DNA of 64,000 nt from Ascoidea rubescens DSM 1968 (GCF_001661345.1 NW_017962935.1:1-64000), one strand, 5' to 3'; positions 10,581-21,019 are shown, counted from the stretch's first letter. A program made the numbers and translations. The notes: generated by a model from the sequence alone, not told the origin.

Positions 10581-13500
10581 ATGTTATTTTTTAATTTCTT
10601 CAATCAGAGTTCTCTCCTAGTCTTTCTTCTTTCCATATCTCTTTTCATTCAAGCATCTCAACAAAACTCTCAAGCTGCCACTGGCCGGAGTATATATGAA
10701 AGATCTCAAACTGACTTGACCAGCTCTACTCCATTCAAAACTACCTCAGTTAAAGGTTTGTTCTTAGTCCAATTAGGCTCTTCGTCTTCATCCACTAAAA
10801 AAAAGAGAGCTACTTCAAATGCAACCCTAATAGCTACTCTCATATCTTCTCTTAATGCTCTAAATATTTCTGCTCAAATAGATGACTTATCCTCTAATTA
10901 CTTATCCGCTGCTGCTATTAAAATCTCTTCTGATGCTGACGAAGACTACGTATCTATTTTAGAAGCCTTACAAGATATATCAAAAGTTTGGACAATTCAA
11001 AACCATTCATTTGCTTCCATTGATGATGATGATGATGATCACCACATTAACAATTATCAATCTCTATTAAATCAACAAAGCTACAATCCCCACAAGCTAA
11101 CTGGTGTAGATGTACTTCACCAACGTGGCATCACTGGTCAGAATATCACCATCGCCATCATCGACACTGGTATCAACTACAACTTGCCTTCTCTTGGTGG
11201 TGGGATCGGCCCAGGCTTCAAAGTGGAATTTGGTCGTAACTACGTTGAAGGCGCTCTTGATCCAAATGACCCAATCGATTGTGAAGGCCATGGAACATTT
11301 ATATCCAGTGTCATTGCTGGCCAAACAAAAGACTTTGTCGGTGTAGCTCCCAATGCAAAACTAAGAGTCTACAAAGTATCCGATTGCAATAATCAAGCTT
11401 CAACTCAAACTATCATCAAAGCTCTCACTGATGCAGCTAATGATAATCCTGACATAATCTCTTTATCTTTGGGTTCTTATGATGGCTTTTCTGATAGTCC
11501 AATCTCTTTATTAGCATCAAATATAGCTCAATCTATTCCCATCGTCTTATCTGCCGGTAATTCCGGTGATCTAGGTAATTTCTATTCCACTGCTTTCGCT
11601 TCAAATAAGGATATTATCTCTGTTGGCTCAACTAATCCAATTCAATACATATCATGGCCTGCTAAATTAATCTCCTCAAATAATCAAGTCTTGGATTTTA
11701 ACTATTTCTCCAAAAATGATACCCAACTAAATTTATCTGGTACCTTCCCAATTTATTATTCTTCCCAAAATATTTGTAATTTAAATCTTAATCAATTTTC
11801 TTTTCAAAATTCCTTTATTTTTTCAAATTTAAATGATCTCTCTCTTGATCCCAACAACATTAATTGCAATCTAAACAACTTGCAAGATAAATTCATTTTC
11901 TTATCCTCTCAAAACCCTCAATATTATAATTTCTCTCAAAACCCTTTTTCTCTACCTTCCTCCTCCAATGTTATAACTTTTCATGACTCAGTCAATTCTT
12001 GGATTCAAAAACAATTGTCTCTAGGCAATTCAATCTCTCTAAAATTATCTTCTTCTGATAAAATGACTCCCTTCCCTCTACAATCTCTCGGTGCTGGTAA
12101 AATGAGTTCTTTCTCCTCCTGGGGTCCGACTTTTCAAAATGATTTTTATCCAATTATTTCAGCTCCTGGTGCTGACATATTTGGTCAAAACCTTTATAAT
12201 TTAGAATCAAGAAATGGAACTTCTTTATCTGCCCCATACATCACTGGTGTCATTGCTCTTTATAAATCACTATATCCAAATTCATCGCCACAAACAATCA
12301 GAAATAAATTGATATCAACTGCCTCAACTTTATCTCTTTTTAATGAATTTGGTAAATCTGATTCAAATTTAAATGCTCCTTTAAATCAACAAGGTTCAGG
12401 CTTAGTTAATGCCATTAATTTTGTAGATTATTCTACAAGTATTTTATCTGACCCCCTATTAGTGCTTAATGATACAGATCATAGAATCTCAAATCATATC
12501 ATTACAATTTACAATGGTGGTTGTGAAGATGTTACCTATCTTGTTTCTCATGAAAGCGCTGCAACTGTTAAAGCAAGAGATGAAAATTGGATTCCATCAT
12601 CTTATTTTCCTGACTACGATTACTCACAGGCAATAATTAACTATTCAAAAACTTGCTTTACTTTAAAACCGGGCGAATTAACTGACATTACTGTCGATAT
12701 ATCTCCTCCAATAACTTATTCATTTTCCGATGGCTATTTATTTTCCGGAAAAATCGTCATTACAGGCTCCAATGATGAAATCTTAAAAATTCCTTATATG
12801 GGCGTTGAACTTTCAACCAATGATTGGTCTGGCCTAGAAGCTTATTGTATTGCAGATAATAATGGCACTTTAATTGATTTATCTGAAAATGACCGTATCT
12901 TTGACATCCAAAATCGTGACACTTTTTCAATATACTATAGAATTCTCTATGGATCTCCAAAATTTGCTTTCGATTTAGTTTCAAATGATTACACTTTACA
13001 AGATTTCACATATCCTCCAAGTGATAACCCCAAATGGATATCATCTTTAGAACTTTTTGATGGCTTAAGTAACTATTCCATTTTTTCACAGTCAAGTCCT
13101 TCTAGATTTAATGATTTTGTTTACGGTGATGTTTCAGGTTTAAATAATATTCCAAATTTCCCAGCTGGTAAATATCAAATTTTGCTAAGATCTTTAAAGG
13201 CTTTTGGTAACCAAGACAATATCAATGACTGGGATCTATTCTTATGTGCCGGTAGTTTTATTAATATTTATGATGATACTCTAACTTCAACAATTATACC
13301 TGAAAAAACAGTCACAAAAACATTACAAAAAACAGAATATGATACCACTGTAACTGTATCCTATACTACCCCTTGTGAAACTAAAATAGTCATTAATCCA
13401 ATTGAAACTAATTATAAAGTTTTTTCTTCATCTTCTCAAATCTCATTTGACTCAAAGACAGCAACTATAAAATCCGAAATTACTAGTTTTGAAAATAATT

Positions 13501-14873
13501 ATAATACCCAATTTACTCCAATAGCTCATGATGATGAACCATCATCCTCCCAAAATGAAGCTTCAACTATTATAACCACAAAAATGTATCAATTGTCAGA
13601 TACAATAATTCCAACAGTTTCGGAAAGCTTAGTTATCAGCGTTTCTTCATATGAGGTTCCCAGAGACACCTATCTCACAAGTACTAAAATTGAAACTTTT
13701 CAAACATCAAAGCTAATAGAAACCTCAATAAATCAATTCACAACCACAATCACATCAAGTCCAATACCAAAAGAAGTATATGAGTCATTTACAAAAAGCA
13801 CAAAAAAAATTCATGAGCACCAAATTGAAAACTTTGATAGTACAACAAGTTCATTTAAAACAAAAGATAAAGCACATGAAACTACTTTTTATAAAACTTT
13901 GAAAACTGAATCATATATACCTCAAACTTCAAAGATTATCGATCAAAAGCAGACACTGCAAAATAGTTCTTCAAGTTCAACATCAAATATAAATAACAGT
14001 TTAGTTGCAACTATCTCCAAAAGCTCAAATAAATTATCAACTGTTTTTGGAGAAAGTCTGAACACTTTATTATATAATACCGATGGTTCAGATACTTTGA
14101 TCCAAAGCACTGTATCACAAATTCCAAGTAAATCAGTTTTCTCTCAAAGTCTACAAACAGAAACAATAACTCCTGAAGTTGAATCCAAAACTTTAGAACC
14201 TTGGATACTTCAAACACTCAAAATAAGCTCAGGTGTCCCCGAAACTCCTCAGGAAACTTCTAGTGAAACTTCCAGTAAAACTTCTATTACAATGAAAAAC
14301 GATGATAAAAATCTAAACTTGAAAAGCAGCAATATTATCAGTGAATATCTCGAGCTAACTGAAACCGTATTTTCAACTGAAAGCACATCTATAATTACTG
14401 AAACTGTTACATATACAGAATTCATAACATCTGCATGTGAAGAATGTGACGATACTTCAACAAAGATTTTACCATCAACTTATTGTTACACCTATGTCAC
14501 AACAAAAGTTTTTACCAAATTTCACGTTAGTTCGATTTACATAACCGATCCAATTACAAGTACATCGGAGTCTTCAAAAGTTGTTCCCACATATCCATCA
14601 ACCAAATCAGTAGCTTCAGAACATAGCAATGAAAAAGAAATATCTCCAAGTATTGTTTTAACAACCACAGTCTGTGGTACACCAATTTGCTCAGATTTGA
14701 AAGTAATAGAATACACAAGTATTTATACAAGTGTTTCTTCAGCGCACTTAACCAACATTCAGACATGCTTATCTGAAGATACTAAAACTTTGACGATTAG
14801 CACCAATGATGATGAGTTTTCCTTAACAAGCTATACATTTTCGTATAGTAATAGTACAGCTACATTAACCTAA
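10581..14873 (+). CDS. Secreted subtilisin-like serine protease with Ser/Thr-rich stalk (copy B)
   Basis: 1430-aa protein. A signal peptide (LLVFLLSISLFIQA) and a propeptide region of about 160 residues precede the S8 domain. The triad is Asp195 (IIDTG), His237 (GHGTF) and Ser548 (NGTSLSAP), with the oxyanion Asn327 in LSAGNSG. After the catalytic domain comes a beta-rich region resembling the Fn3-like part of large subtilases, to about residue 900. About 500 residues of Ser/Thr-rich sequence follow, containing CEECDD and repeated TET/TVT motifs typical of fungal wall-protein stalks. The C-terminus has no hydrophobic GPI signal, so secretion or another mode of wall attachment is likely. It is a paralogue of the copy A gene at the left edge. 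Residues 167-270 are encoded by DNA identical to that copy, while the rest is diverged and more A+T-rich. Confidence 0.9.
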   Translation: MLFFNFFNQSSLLVFLLSISLFIQASQQNSQAATGRSIYERSQTDLTSSTPFKTTSVKGLFLVQLGSSSSSTKKKRATSNATLIATLISSLNALNISAQIDDLSSNYLSAAAIKISSDADEDYVSILEALQDISKVWTIQNHSFASIDDDDDDHHINNYQSLLNQQSYNPHKLTGVDVLHQRGITGQNITIAIIDTGINYNLPSLGGGIGPGFKVEFGRNYVEGALDPNDPIDCEGHGTFISSVIAGQTKDFVGVAPNAKLRVYKVSDCNNQASTQTIIKALTDAANDNPDIISLSLGSYDGFSDSPISLLASNIAQSIPIVLSAGNSGDLGNFYSTAFASNKDIISVGSTNPIQYISWPAKLISSNNQVLDFNYFSKNDTQLNLSGTFPIYYSSQNICNLNLNQFSFQNSFIFSNLNDLSLDPNNINCNLNNLQDKFIFLSSQNPQYYNFSQNPFSLPSSSNVITFHDSVNSWIQKQLSLGNSISLKLSSSDKMTPFPLQSLGAGKMSSFSSWGPTFQNDFYPIISAPGADIFGQNLYNLESRNGTSLSAPYITGVIALYKSLYPNSSPQTIRNKLISTASTLSLFNEFGKSDSNLNAPLNQQGSGLVNAINFVDYSTSILSDPLLVLNDTDHRISNHIITIYNGGCEDVTYLVSHESAATVKARDENWIPSSYFPDYDYSQAIINYSKTCFTLKPGELTDITVDISPPITYSFSDGYLFSGKIVITGSNDEILKIPYMGVELSTNDWSGLEAYCIADNNGTLIDLSENDRIFDIQNRDTFSIYYRILYGSPKFAFDLVSNDYTLQDFTYPPSDNPKWISSLELFDGLSNYSIFSQSSPSRFNDFVYGDVSGLNNIPNFPAGKYQILLRSLKAFGNQDNINDWDLFLCAGSFINIYDDTLTSTIIPEKTVTKTLQKTEYDTTVTVSYTTPCETKIVINPIETNYKVFSSSSQISFDSKTATIKSEITSFENNYNTQFTPIAHDDEPSSSQNEASTIITTKMYQLSDTIIPTVSESLVISVSSYEVPRDTYLTSTKIETFQTSKLIETSINQFTTTITSSPIPKEVYESFTKSTKKIHEHQIENFDSTTSSFKTKDKAHETTFYKTLKTESYIPQTSKIIDQKQTLQNSSSSSTSNINNSLVATISKSSNKLSTVFGESLNTLLYNTDGSDTLIQSTVSQIPSKSVFSQSLQTETITPEVESKTLEPWILQTLKISSGVPETPQETSSETSSKTSITMKNDDKNLNLKSSNIISEYLELTETVFSTESTSIITETVTYTEFITSACEECDDTSTKILPSTYCYTYVTTKVFTKFHVSSIYITDPITSTSESSKVVPTYPSTKSVASEHSNEKEISPSIVLTTTVCGTPICSDLKVIEYTSIYTSVSSAHLTNIQTCLSEDTKTLTISTNDDEFSLTSYTFSYSNSTATLT
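11081..11389 (+). repeat. 309-bp tract identical to 1887-2195 (subtilase B side)
   Basis: Exact inverted counterpart of the tract in subtilase A. The first mismatches lie immediately outside both ends. Third-position composition in the tract looks like copy A rather than like the rest of copy B, which suggests copy A as donor. Confidence 0.9.
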
Positions 14874-15350
14874 TTTCTAAAATAATTTATATCCTCCAAT
14901 AATATAAACATTTCTATTTAACCTTTTTTTTTGGCTTTGAAAACAATAGGACATTTTTTCAACTATAAAGGTTTATGTTTTTAATCTCACGTATTTCACA
15001 CAATTCACACAATTTCCCTAATTCACATAATTCATTTAATTGTCATAATTTTCATAATTTCGGTATTATACTTATTTTTTTCTTTTGGCCGGGTTTTTGT
15101 TTTTGCAAAATTGCAGCTCATTTTCTTTGCCAGCTTGGTACTATTTTAGAAAGCATTTGTTTATATAGAGCTAATAAACAACTTACACTAATATGCAAAC
15201 CAACTCTTCTTGTGGATAAAGCACGTCTCTTCCTGGCTGTCTGTGCCAATTGCCACCTGGAGCACAAAAGTAAGCGTCGATATATAAAGGTAGCGCTGGA
15301 CAGTTTGGTGCTGGGGTATTTGATGGAGGTTTTAACGCTGAACCTTTGAA
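14874..15350 (+). promoter_or_regulatory. Intergenic region upstream of the Csc1/Rsn1-like gene
   Basis: This 477-bp gap separates tandem plus-strand genes. It holds (TTCACA)-like repeats near 14995-15060 and a G+C-richer block from 15180 to the next ATG. ORFs on both strands here (14975-15349 and the reverse) have no domain, and I treat them as chance. Confidence 0.5.
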
Positions 15351-18134
15351 ATGCACAACGTTGGCCCAAACCTTCATACCAAGCTGATAAGAGACAGCAT
15401 CAACAGCAGTCTCAATAGCAGCACAGAGTTCTCCAGTTTAGTTTCTTCAGACAACTACTCTCTCAATTCCTTCTACTCCTCCATTTCACTATCGCTGCTG
15501 CTATGTTTATTTCAGTTACTGTTGTTCTCCTACATTCGCCTCAAATTCAGCTCCATCTACAACAACAATGACTTGATCGAAGAACAAACCAACTACAATG
15601 GCAATGACAATGACAATGACAATGACAATTACAATGACAATGACAATGACAATGACAATGACAAAATAAATGATCCTTATCAAAATCATTTTTTGGGATG
15701 GGTAATGCCTTGCTTTAAACACAAGCTGGATGACTACTTGGTTTATGGATTAGACTCGTATTTTTTTCTTAGGTTTTTGAAATTTTTAGTTCTTTTGTTT
15801 CTTGGATTATCTATACTAAATGTCTCCATACTCGTTCCCATCAATTATTACTCACATCACGATAATGCTTATGATAACTATGATAAAAATCGTCTTGATA
15901 ATTTCAATGGTACCAGCACAAATTTTTTGAATCAGTTGACTCTTTTGAATATTTCTCCTGTTTACTACAATCGACTTACAGCTCATTTAGTTATGGCCAT
16001 AATCTCAATCTGTTATTACTATTATCTATTATTTGGCGAATTAAATCATTATTTTAGAATAAGAACAAACTATTTACTTCAAAAAAACACCAAATATAGT
16101 CATGAGAATCCTAATAAATCCTCTGGGATTATGAATCACAATTCAAATTTAAATCAAACTCAAATTCAAACCCAATTCAACAATTCGGATTACATAGAAC
16201 CAAAATTCAAGTCAGTTAATGTAATAATGATTGACAATTTCCCTAAAGAATATTTGAATCTTGACGTCTTCAATAATCAGTTGTTTAAATCAATAAATTT
16301 ATTGCCTGGTGGAATTAAAAATGTTTGGTTTATTTATGATTTTGAAAAAGTAAATGCTTTTTACCAAGAATCTAAAAAAATATTGAACCAAATAGAACAA
16401 CAAAATACTAAACTAATTCGTGATTTTATTAGATTAAATAAAAACAATAGCACAAATAATATCAAAAATACCCAACATAATACTCAAATAATCAATATTC
16501 AACCTAATCATGATACATCAGCAAATTCTTTTATTAACCATGAATTTAATAAAATTGATAAATTAATTCAAAAATATCACAAAGTAAATAAAATCTTAAT
16601 AAACGAAAGACTAAAATTTATCAACTTGTTTCAAAATGGCAAATCAAATGATCAAAAAATAATAAAAACTAATAAAGTACTTGTCGAATTTTATAATCCA
16701 ATTTCTCCTTATCTCCTAAATCAGCTATTAATTAGCAACAATTGGAATGCTTGCAATTCAAAGGTGATTGAAATTGATCCTCATGATATTATTTGGGAAA
16801 ATATTTCTATTGATAATGGTTGGATCAAACTTGCAAGATATTTTGTATTTAATGCTTTAACTATCTGTTTAATTATATTTTGGATCATACCCATTATCTT
16901 TATTAGTTTTTTGAGCCAATTGCCATATCTCACGACATTATTACCGTTTTTAGAGTTTTTAAATAGTTTTCCTTTATTTTTCAAGCAGTTAGTTTCAAAT
17001 TTTTTGCCAGCATTATTCTTAAGCTTTCTATCGGAATTAATTCCAAGTATTTTCTACTCGTTAAGCTTTGCAAAGGGAATTCCAACTGGTTCAGAAATTC
17101 AGATTGACATACAATATTGGTTATTTTTGTTTTTTTTCATCAATATATTTTTAATTGTTGCTTTATCAATTGGTTTATTTAATTTGGTAATCAGTTTAAT
17201 TAACAATCCAATATCGTTGTTAATGATCGTCTCTAGTGATTTATCTAAAGCTTCCAATTTTTTTTTAAATTTTTTGATTTTAAAAGGATTGTCGTTTTTT
17301 AGTGGCTCATTATTACAGCCTTATATGATAATTCAAAAATTATTTTTATTTTGCAACTTTCAATTGAAATGCACTTTAACACCTAGAGCAATGCTTGAAA
17401 AACAGTTGATTTTAGGCTGTGATTATGATTGGGGATCTATATATCCTATTTTTTCATTGTTTGGTGTAATTGGTATTACATTTTCGGTCATCAATCCCAT
17501 TATATCAATATTCTGTGCAATTATATTTGGTGTCATAATTGTATCAGTTAAATACAATTTAAAATATAAATATAGTGGCCACCAGCTGGGCAAAAAAAGA
17601 AGTGAGACAAATGGCAAGTTGTATCCAAATGGATTATTGCAGTTAAATTCTGGTATCTTTTTTCTAGAAATAACGCTAAGCGGATTATTTTTTGTAATAA
17701 AAAATACTAGTGGTAAAAATGTCTGTCTTAAACAGGGCATTGTGATGATATGCGTTTTGGGAATAAGCATATATATTGAATGTTATATTAATGATTATTA
17801 CAGAAAAAATATTTATTCAATTGGTTTAGAAGAAGTAGAAAGTTATGAAACAGTGAGCAGAAATACAAATCCAGCTATCAATGAAATGGGGTGTTTTGGA
17901 ATTAACAACTTCGATTATACGTTTTTACATCCATCATTTTGGAGAAAAACTGAGGACACATTATGGCTTCCAAAGGATATGTTGGATTTGTTTGTGGAGG
18001 AAATAGAATTTTATGAAAAAAGAGATTTGAAAACTTCTTTTGAAGGATGTGAAATACAACTAAATGAATATCTAAAAATAAATAAAATTAAAAAAATTAA
18101 AATTACAAATACATTATGTCAGAGTATTGATTGA
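15351..18134 (+). CDS. Csc1/Rsn1/Phm7-family (OSCA/TMEM63, DUF221) membrane channel
   Basis: 927-aa multi-pass membrane protein. An N-terminal hydrophobic segment (about 46-65), two more around 138-165 and 212-232, then a large cytosolic loop (about 250-500) with the family phrase VNVIMIDNFPKEYLN, match the PHM7 cytosolic domain. From about 497 on there are many hydrophobic segments of the RSN1 7-TM region. The tail HPSFWRKTEDTLWLPKD is the family's HPS-W/LPKD ending. Known members are osmosensitive or mechanosensitive cation channels, or act in exocytosis and sporulation (Rsn1, Spo75). This copy is rather diverged and I cannot assign it to one yeast paralogue. An Asn-Asp repeat occupies the first loop (about residues 83-104). 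Confidence 0.85.
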   Translation: MHNVGPNLHTKLIRDSINSSLNSSTEFSSLVSSDNYSLNSFYSSISLSLLLCLFQLLLFSYIRLKFSSIYNNNDLIEEQTNYNGNDNDNDNDNYNDNDNDNDNDKINDPYQNHFLGWVMPCFKHKLDDYLVYGLDSYFFLRFLKFLVLLFLGLSILNVSILVPINYYSHHDNAYDNYDKNRLDNFNGTSTNFLNQLTLLNISPVYYNRLTAHLVMAIISICYYYYLLFGELNHYFRIRTNYLLQKNTKYSHENPNKSSGIMNHNSNLNQTQIQTQFNNSDYIEPKFKSVNVIMIDNFPKEYLNLDVFNNQLFKSINLLPGGIKNVWFIYDFEKVNAFYQESKKILNQIEQQNTKLIRDFIRLNKNNSTNNIKNTQHNTQIINIQPNHDTSANSFINHEFNKIDKLIQKYHKVNKILINERLKFINLFQNGKSNDQKIIKTNKVLVEFYNPISPYLLNQLLISNNWNACNSKVIEIDPHDIIWENISIDNGWIKLARYFVFNALTICLIIFWIIPIIFISFLSQLPYLTTLLPFLEFLNSFPLFFKQLVSNFLPALFLSFLSELIPSIFYSLSFAKGIPTGSEIQIDIQYWLFLFFFINIFLIVALSIGLFNLVISLINNPISLLMIVSSDLSKASNFFLNFLILKGLSFFSGSLLQPYMIIQKLFLFCNFQLKCTLTPRAMLEKQLILGCDYDWGSIYPIFSLFGVIGITFSVINPIISIFCAIIFGVIIVSVKYNLKYKYSGHQLGKKRSETNGKLYPNGLLQLNSGIFFLEITLSGLFFVIKNTSGKNVCLKQGIVMICVLGISIYIECYINDYYRKNIYSIGLEEVESYETVSRNTNPAINEMGCFGINNFDYTFLHPSFWRKTEDTLWLPKDMLDLFVEEIEFYEKRDLKTSFEGCEIQLNEYLKINKIKKIKITNTLCQSID
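15595..15665 (+). repeat. GACAAT hexanucleotide microsatellite, in frame
   Basis: About eleven copies of a 6-bp unit encode alternating Asn-Asp within an extramembrane loop of the channel protein. Length changes would keep the frame. Confidence 0.85.
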
Positions 18135-19299
18135 TTGGTGAAAAAAACCTTGAAATTCCAATCATTGAATCGCATGAGACTTAGTTTTGCAATGAATTTT
18201 CATTTCTTTGGATTTTTTCGTCAAAAGAGAATTTCATAAATCAATAATTGATTTTTGGTTATTCTGGAGCTTTGTTATTTTTGTAACCTGAATTTGTGCT
18301 GCGGTTTCAGGTTCAAATTCCAATTATTTTTATCGTTTACCCTAATTTCTTCTAAAGCCCTACTTTGGAGCTATTATTTCGTTCCATCTTAATCTTTTCT
18401 GTTCTATAAATGAATAAACTGAACTTCAAATCCCAAGTCCTATTAAAGATTTTCAATAGATTATAATGCTTTGTTGCCATGTCTTTGTAGCTTAACTTTA
18501 ATTGGAATCTTACTTATTATTACTCTCTGCATCTTATAATCCGAGATTCATTATTTCATTGCTTTTCGTCAGTTTCCACACACTCGAAAGAGCTATTGAA
18601 TGATTCTAATAATGGTAAACATAAACGTAGAGTATATAAAGATAACTGTTGCAAAGATTCCAAAAGTTCAAGAAGAAAAAAATAAAGTTTATAATAAGCT
18701 TACCAATCAAGAGTTCATTAACAAAGCTCAAAAAATAATTCCTTCAAACAATTTGATCAAAAATATTTTTGTGTATTTAAATGGGGTTGGATTCAAAAAT
18801 CAAAAAACCTTAGAAAATATTTAGAAGTCTATAAACAAAAACAAATCAGGTAACTATGCTGATTCCAAAGAAGACAGATTTTAAATTTTTTCAATTATGA
18901 AAACTAATTGGAAAAACAATTTTTAAGTTAGGAAGAATCAATAAGGAAACCTAGAAAATAGCAAGGTGTCAAATAGATTTCAGGCCATGTTGTATTTTGA
19001 TATATATATATATATCACTGACGATTCAGACTCCAAGATTCCAATCGATATATTGCAATACCATATTAACGACCAGATTAACTTTAAGCACCTTTAACTG
19101 CATTTCATGTCTTTTAATCTAGTTATAATATGCTCTGTTGTTTGGATTATAAAATCAAAATTATACAAAGTATTGCAATTGAATATTCACTCATTGGTTG
19201 ATATATAAAATAGATCAGCTTGGAGGTATGAATATTTTCTCTGTTGATTTCAATTGGGCCTTCTAGCTATTTTTTGATTATTTGCATGAGAGATTGAGA
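18135..19299. other. Intergenic region holding repeat family copy A
   Basis: The 3' flank of the channel gene, with no intact gene. A 74-aa ORF at 18600-18824 overlaps the decayed repeat and is not in its conserved frame. A (TA)n run lies at about 18999-19015. Confidence 0.5.
18750..19285 (+). repeat. Diverged dispersed repeat, copy A, with decayed coding end
   Basis: Alignable by eye with 49580-50130 in the same orientation. The first part shares a reading frame (copy A KSKNLRKYLEVYK; copy B RSKNIRKYSEVYE). The following roughly 300 bp is non-coding but still similar (for example CAAGATTCCAATCGATATAT against CAAGATTCCAACCAATGTAT). The frame is broken here. I do not recognise the family. An old mobile element or duplicated gene end are both possible. 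Confidence 0.6.
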
Positions 19300-19545
19300 A
19301 TGTTATCCAATGTTAGTGTAGACTTGTTCTTGATGTGTTATCCAGTTGACAAACCTGATCTGGTTGTGGATATGTTCACTCGTTGGTTCCCTGGGATTAA
19401 AATTTATAGTCCCAAGAGTTCCATTATATTAGATGCTTGCAAAAGAGATTTTCGAATTGATTCCAGAAGGGTCAGACAATTACAAAAGAAAGGATTCTCG
19501 ATGATCAGCACCAGCAATGGAGAAGTTATGGACATAAAGAGATGA
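19300..19545 (+). CDS. Small ORF of unknown function (81 aa)
   Basis: ATG-initiated ORF between repeat copy A and tRNA-Asp. The protein is balanced in composition (residues such as FLMCYPVDKPDL, FTRWFPGIKIY) and ends in a basic region (KRDFRIDSRRVRQLQKKG). Its base composition is higher in G+C than the surrounding intergenic DNA, which suggests it is or was coding. I do not recognise a family and see no signal peptide or membrane segment. It could be a short genuine gene or the surviving end of a degraded one. Confidence 0.35.
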   Translation: MLSNVSVDLFLMCYPVDKPDLVVDMFTRWFPGIKIYSPKSSIILDACKRDFRIDSRRVRQLQKKGFSMISTSNGEVMDIKR

Positions 19546-19583
19546 TGGTTGAGAATACATAATTCACAATAAAAAAAGATACA

Positions 19584-19655
19584 CTCCGCGACGGGGAATT
19601 GAACCCCGGTCTACCACGCGACAAGCGGTAATTCTAGCCACTAAACTATCACGGA
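19584..19655 (-). tRNA. tRNA-Asp (GTC)
   Basis: 72-nt cloverleaf, TCCGTGATAG at the 5' end and CGCGGAG at the 3' end. Anticodon GTC lies in CTTGTCGCG, with the standard T-loop GGTTCAATTCC. There is no intron. The sequence is identical to the copies at 38281 and 47805. Confidence 0.97.
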
Positions 19656-19828
19656 TCTGGTGTAATATCAGGAATCAGTCTTATTTATTTATTATTTTTA
19701 TTAGTATTTTTTTTTTATTTTTGCATCTTTTTTTTTATTACAATTTATATTTTTTCAATCGAAATGAATGTGAGAAATCGCTGAACAAATAAAAGAAAGA
19801 GATCTAGAGGTGAAGCTTGTTTGCCATT

Positions 19829-21019
19829 ATGATTTCGGTTGTTCCATTAGCGGTCAGAAACTTGTTTCAAAAGTTTCCATTGGTTGTTTACCAGGATAAT
19901 CAAACTGTCAATGAAGATAGAAAGCACAAAGTGTTTTATTTTTCGTCAAGAACAGAAAGCAAACAGCAGAATAGTGAAGGTAAGAGCAGAACTGGGAATG
20001 TACAGGAAGACTCAATCCGCTGTTTTACAATGTGCACGTATAATTTAAAGGAGGTCAAATTGGATAATGAGAAGTATGTAATTTGCTCTGATCCGTTGTC
20101 ATTGTCATTACAAATGGTTTTGTGTATGAAGAACCAGTTAAAGATCCCCAGAGTAGATGAGGTAGACGAGGCTGAATTTGGATGGAAAAATAGTATTGAG
20201 AATATTCCTTACCATGGTTCCAAAGATATGAATTTGCCAATGTTGATTGAATATGAGCGGGTTGGAAATGATGAGAAGCTGGAATGGATAAGAAAGATGG
20301 AGAGATATAATGAAATTAACCGGTTGGTATTGAGCAAAATTGGAGACAAGAAGGAAGCGTTAATGGTGCGATTGGTTGATAAGATAATGTACGACAACTA
20401 CATGATTGCATTGTTGACAGACAAGCGATGCAGAGAAAAGTTGGGCGAGTTGTATTTGGATGATGGTAATGACGATGAGGATGAGAGTGGCAGGGGGATT
20501 AGCATTGGCAAGTTGGCTGAGAAGAGCAGTAACAGTAGCGAGAAAAGGGAGGATAAAGATGGGGCATGTGGATATGATGTATTTGAGAGAATAAGGGTTT
20601 TGCAGATAATACCCCAGCTAGTGAGGAGGAACGAGTTCCACCTCAGAAATCCCAATATTGTGGGGTATTTGGGGCAATTTAGCACCAAGTGGTGGAGCAG
20701 CTGCTGGAAAAGTGGCTACAACTACGATGGCGATGGAGGAAGACAGGACAGAGACCAGCAGAGCAGCAAAAACAGCAGCAGCAAGGTGGAGGAGGAAATG
20801 GAGGAGCGTTTCAGGAACATGAAGTTCTTGGTGAAGAGGTTGAGCGAGCACATTGCAAGCAAAGAGCAAGATGGGCCAGTGGGTGTTCTCGACATAAAAG
20901 TGGCGAGCTTTGTGTTGTGCATCCAGATGAATTTGAGGAACTCTAGGCTCTTTGATTTGGTGAGCCAGCATCCCGACCTCGCTGAGTTCGGAAGCATCAT
21001 CATCCGGAAATTTGTGTGA
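19829..21019 (+). CDS. SAM35: Mitochondrial outer membrane SAM complex subunit Sam35
   Basis: 396-aa protein from ATG 19829. The N-terminus VVPLAVRNLFQKFPLVVY matches the Sam35 opening (VPxPVKxIFxxFPL), and the C-terminus LDIKVASFVLCIQMNLRNS matches its conserved end (LKIASYILCI). In the known complex Sam35 and Sam37 cap Sam50 on the cytosolic side of the mitochondrial outer membrane and recognise the beta-signal of beta-barrel precursors. It is longer than the S. cerevisiae protein because of an acidic/Ser insertion around residues 215-245 and a Gly/Asp/Lys-rich stretch around 305-330. The second half is more G+C-rich than most genes here. It lies between tRNA-Asp and tRNA-Ala and is the only protein gene in that interval. 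Confidence 0.88.
   Translation: MISVVPLAVRNLFQKFPLVVYQDNQTVNEDRKHKVFYFSSRTESKQQNSEGKSRTGNVQEDSIRCFTMCTYNLKEVKLDNEKYVICSDPLSLSLQMVLCMKNQLKIPRVDEVDEAEFGWKNSIENIPYHGSKDMNLPMLIEYERVGNDEKLEWIRKMERYNEINRLVLSKIGDKKEALMVRLVDKIMYDNYMIALLTDKRCREKLGELYLDDGNDDEDESGRGISIGKLAEKSSNSSEKREDKDGACGYDVFERIRVLQIIPQLVRRNEFHLRNPNIVGYLGQFSTKWWSSCWKSGYNYDGDGGRQDRDQQSSKNSSSKVEEEMEERFRNMKFLVKRLSEHIASKEQDGPVGVLDIKVASFVLCIQMNLRNSRLFDLVSQHPDLAEFGSIIIRKFV

Noticed and set aside
14975-15349. 124-aa ORF and reverse-strand ORFs before the Csc1-like gene
   Set aside because: Low-complexity His/Asn/Ser start from a short repeat, no domain. Better explained as promoter and leader of the gene starting at 15351.
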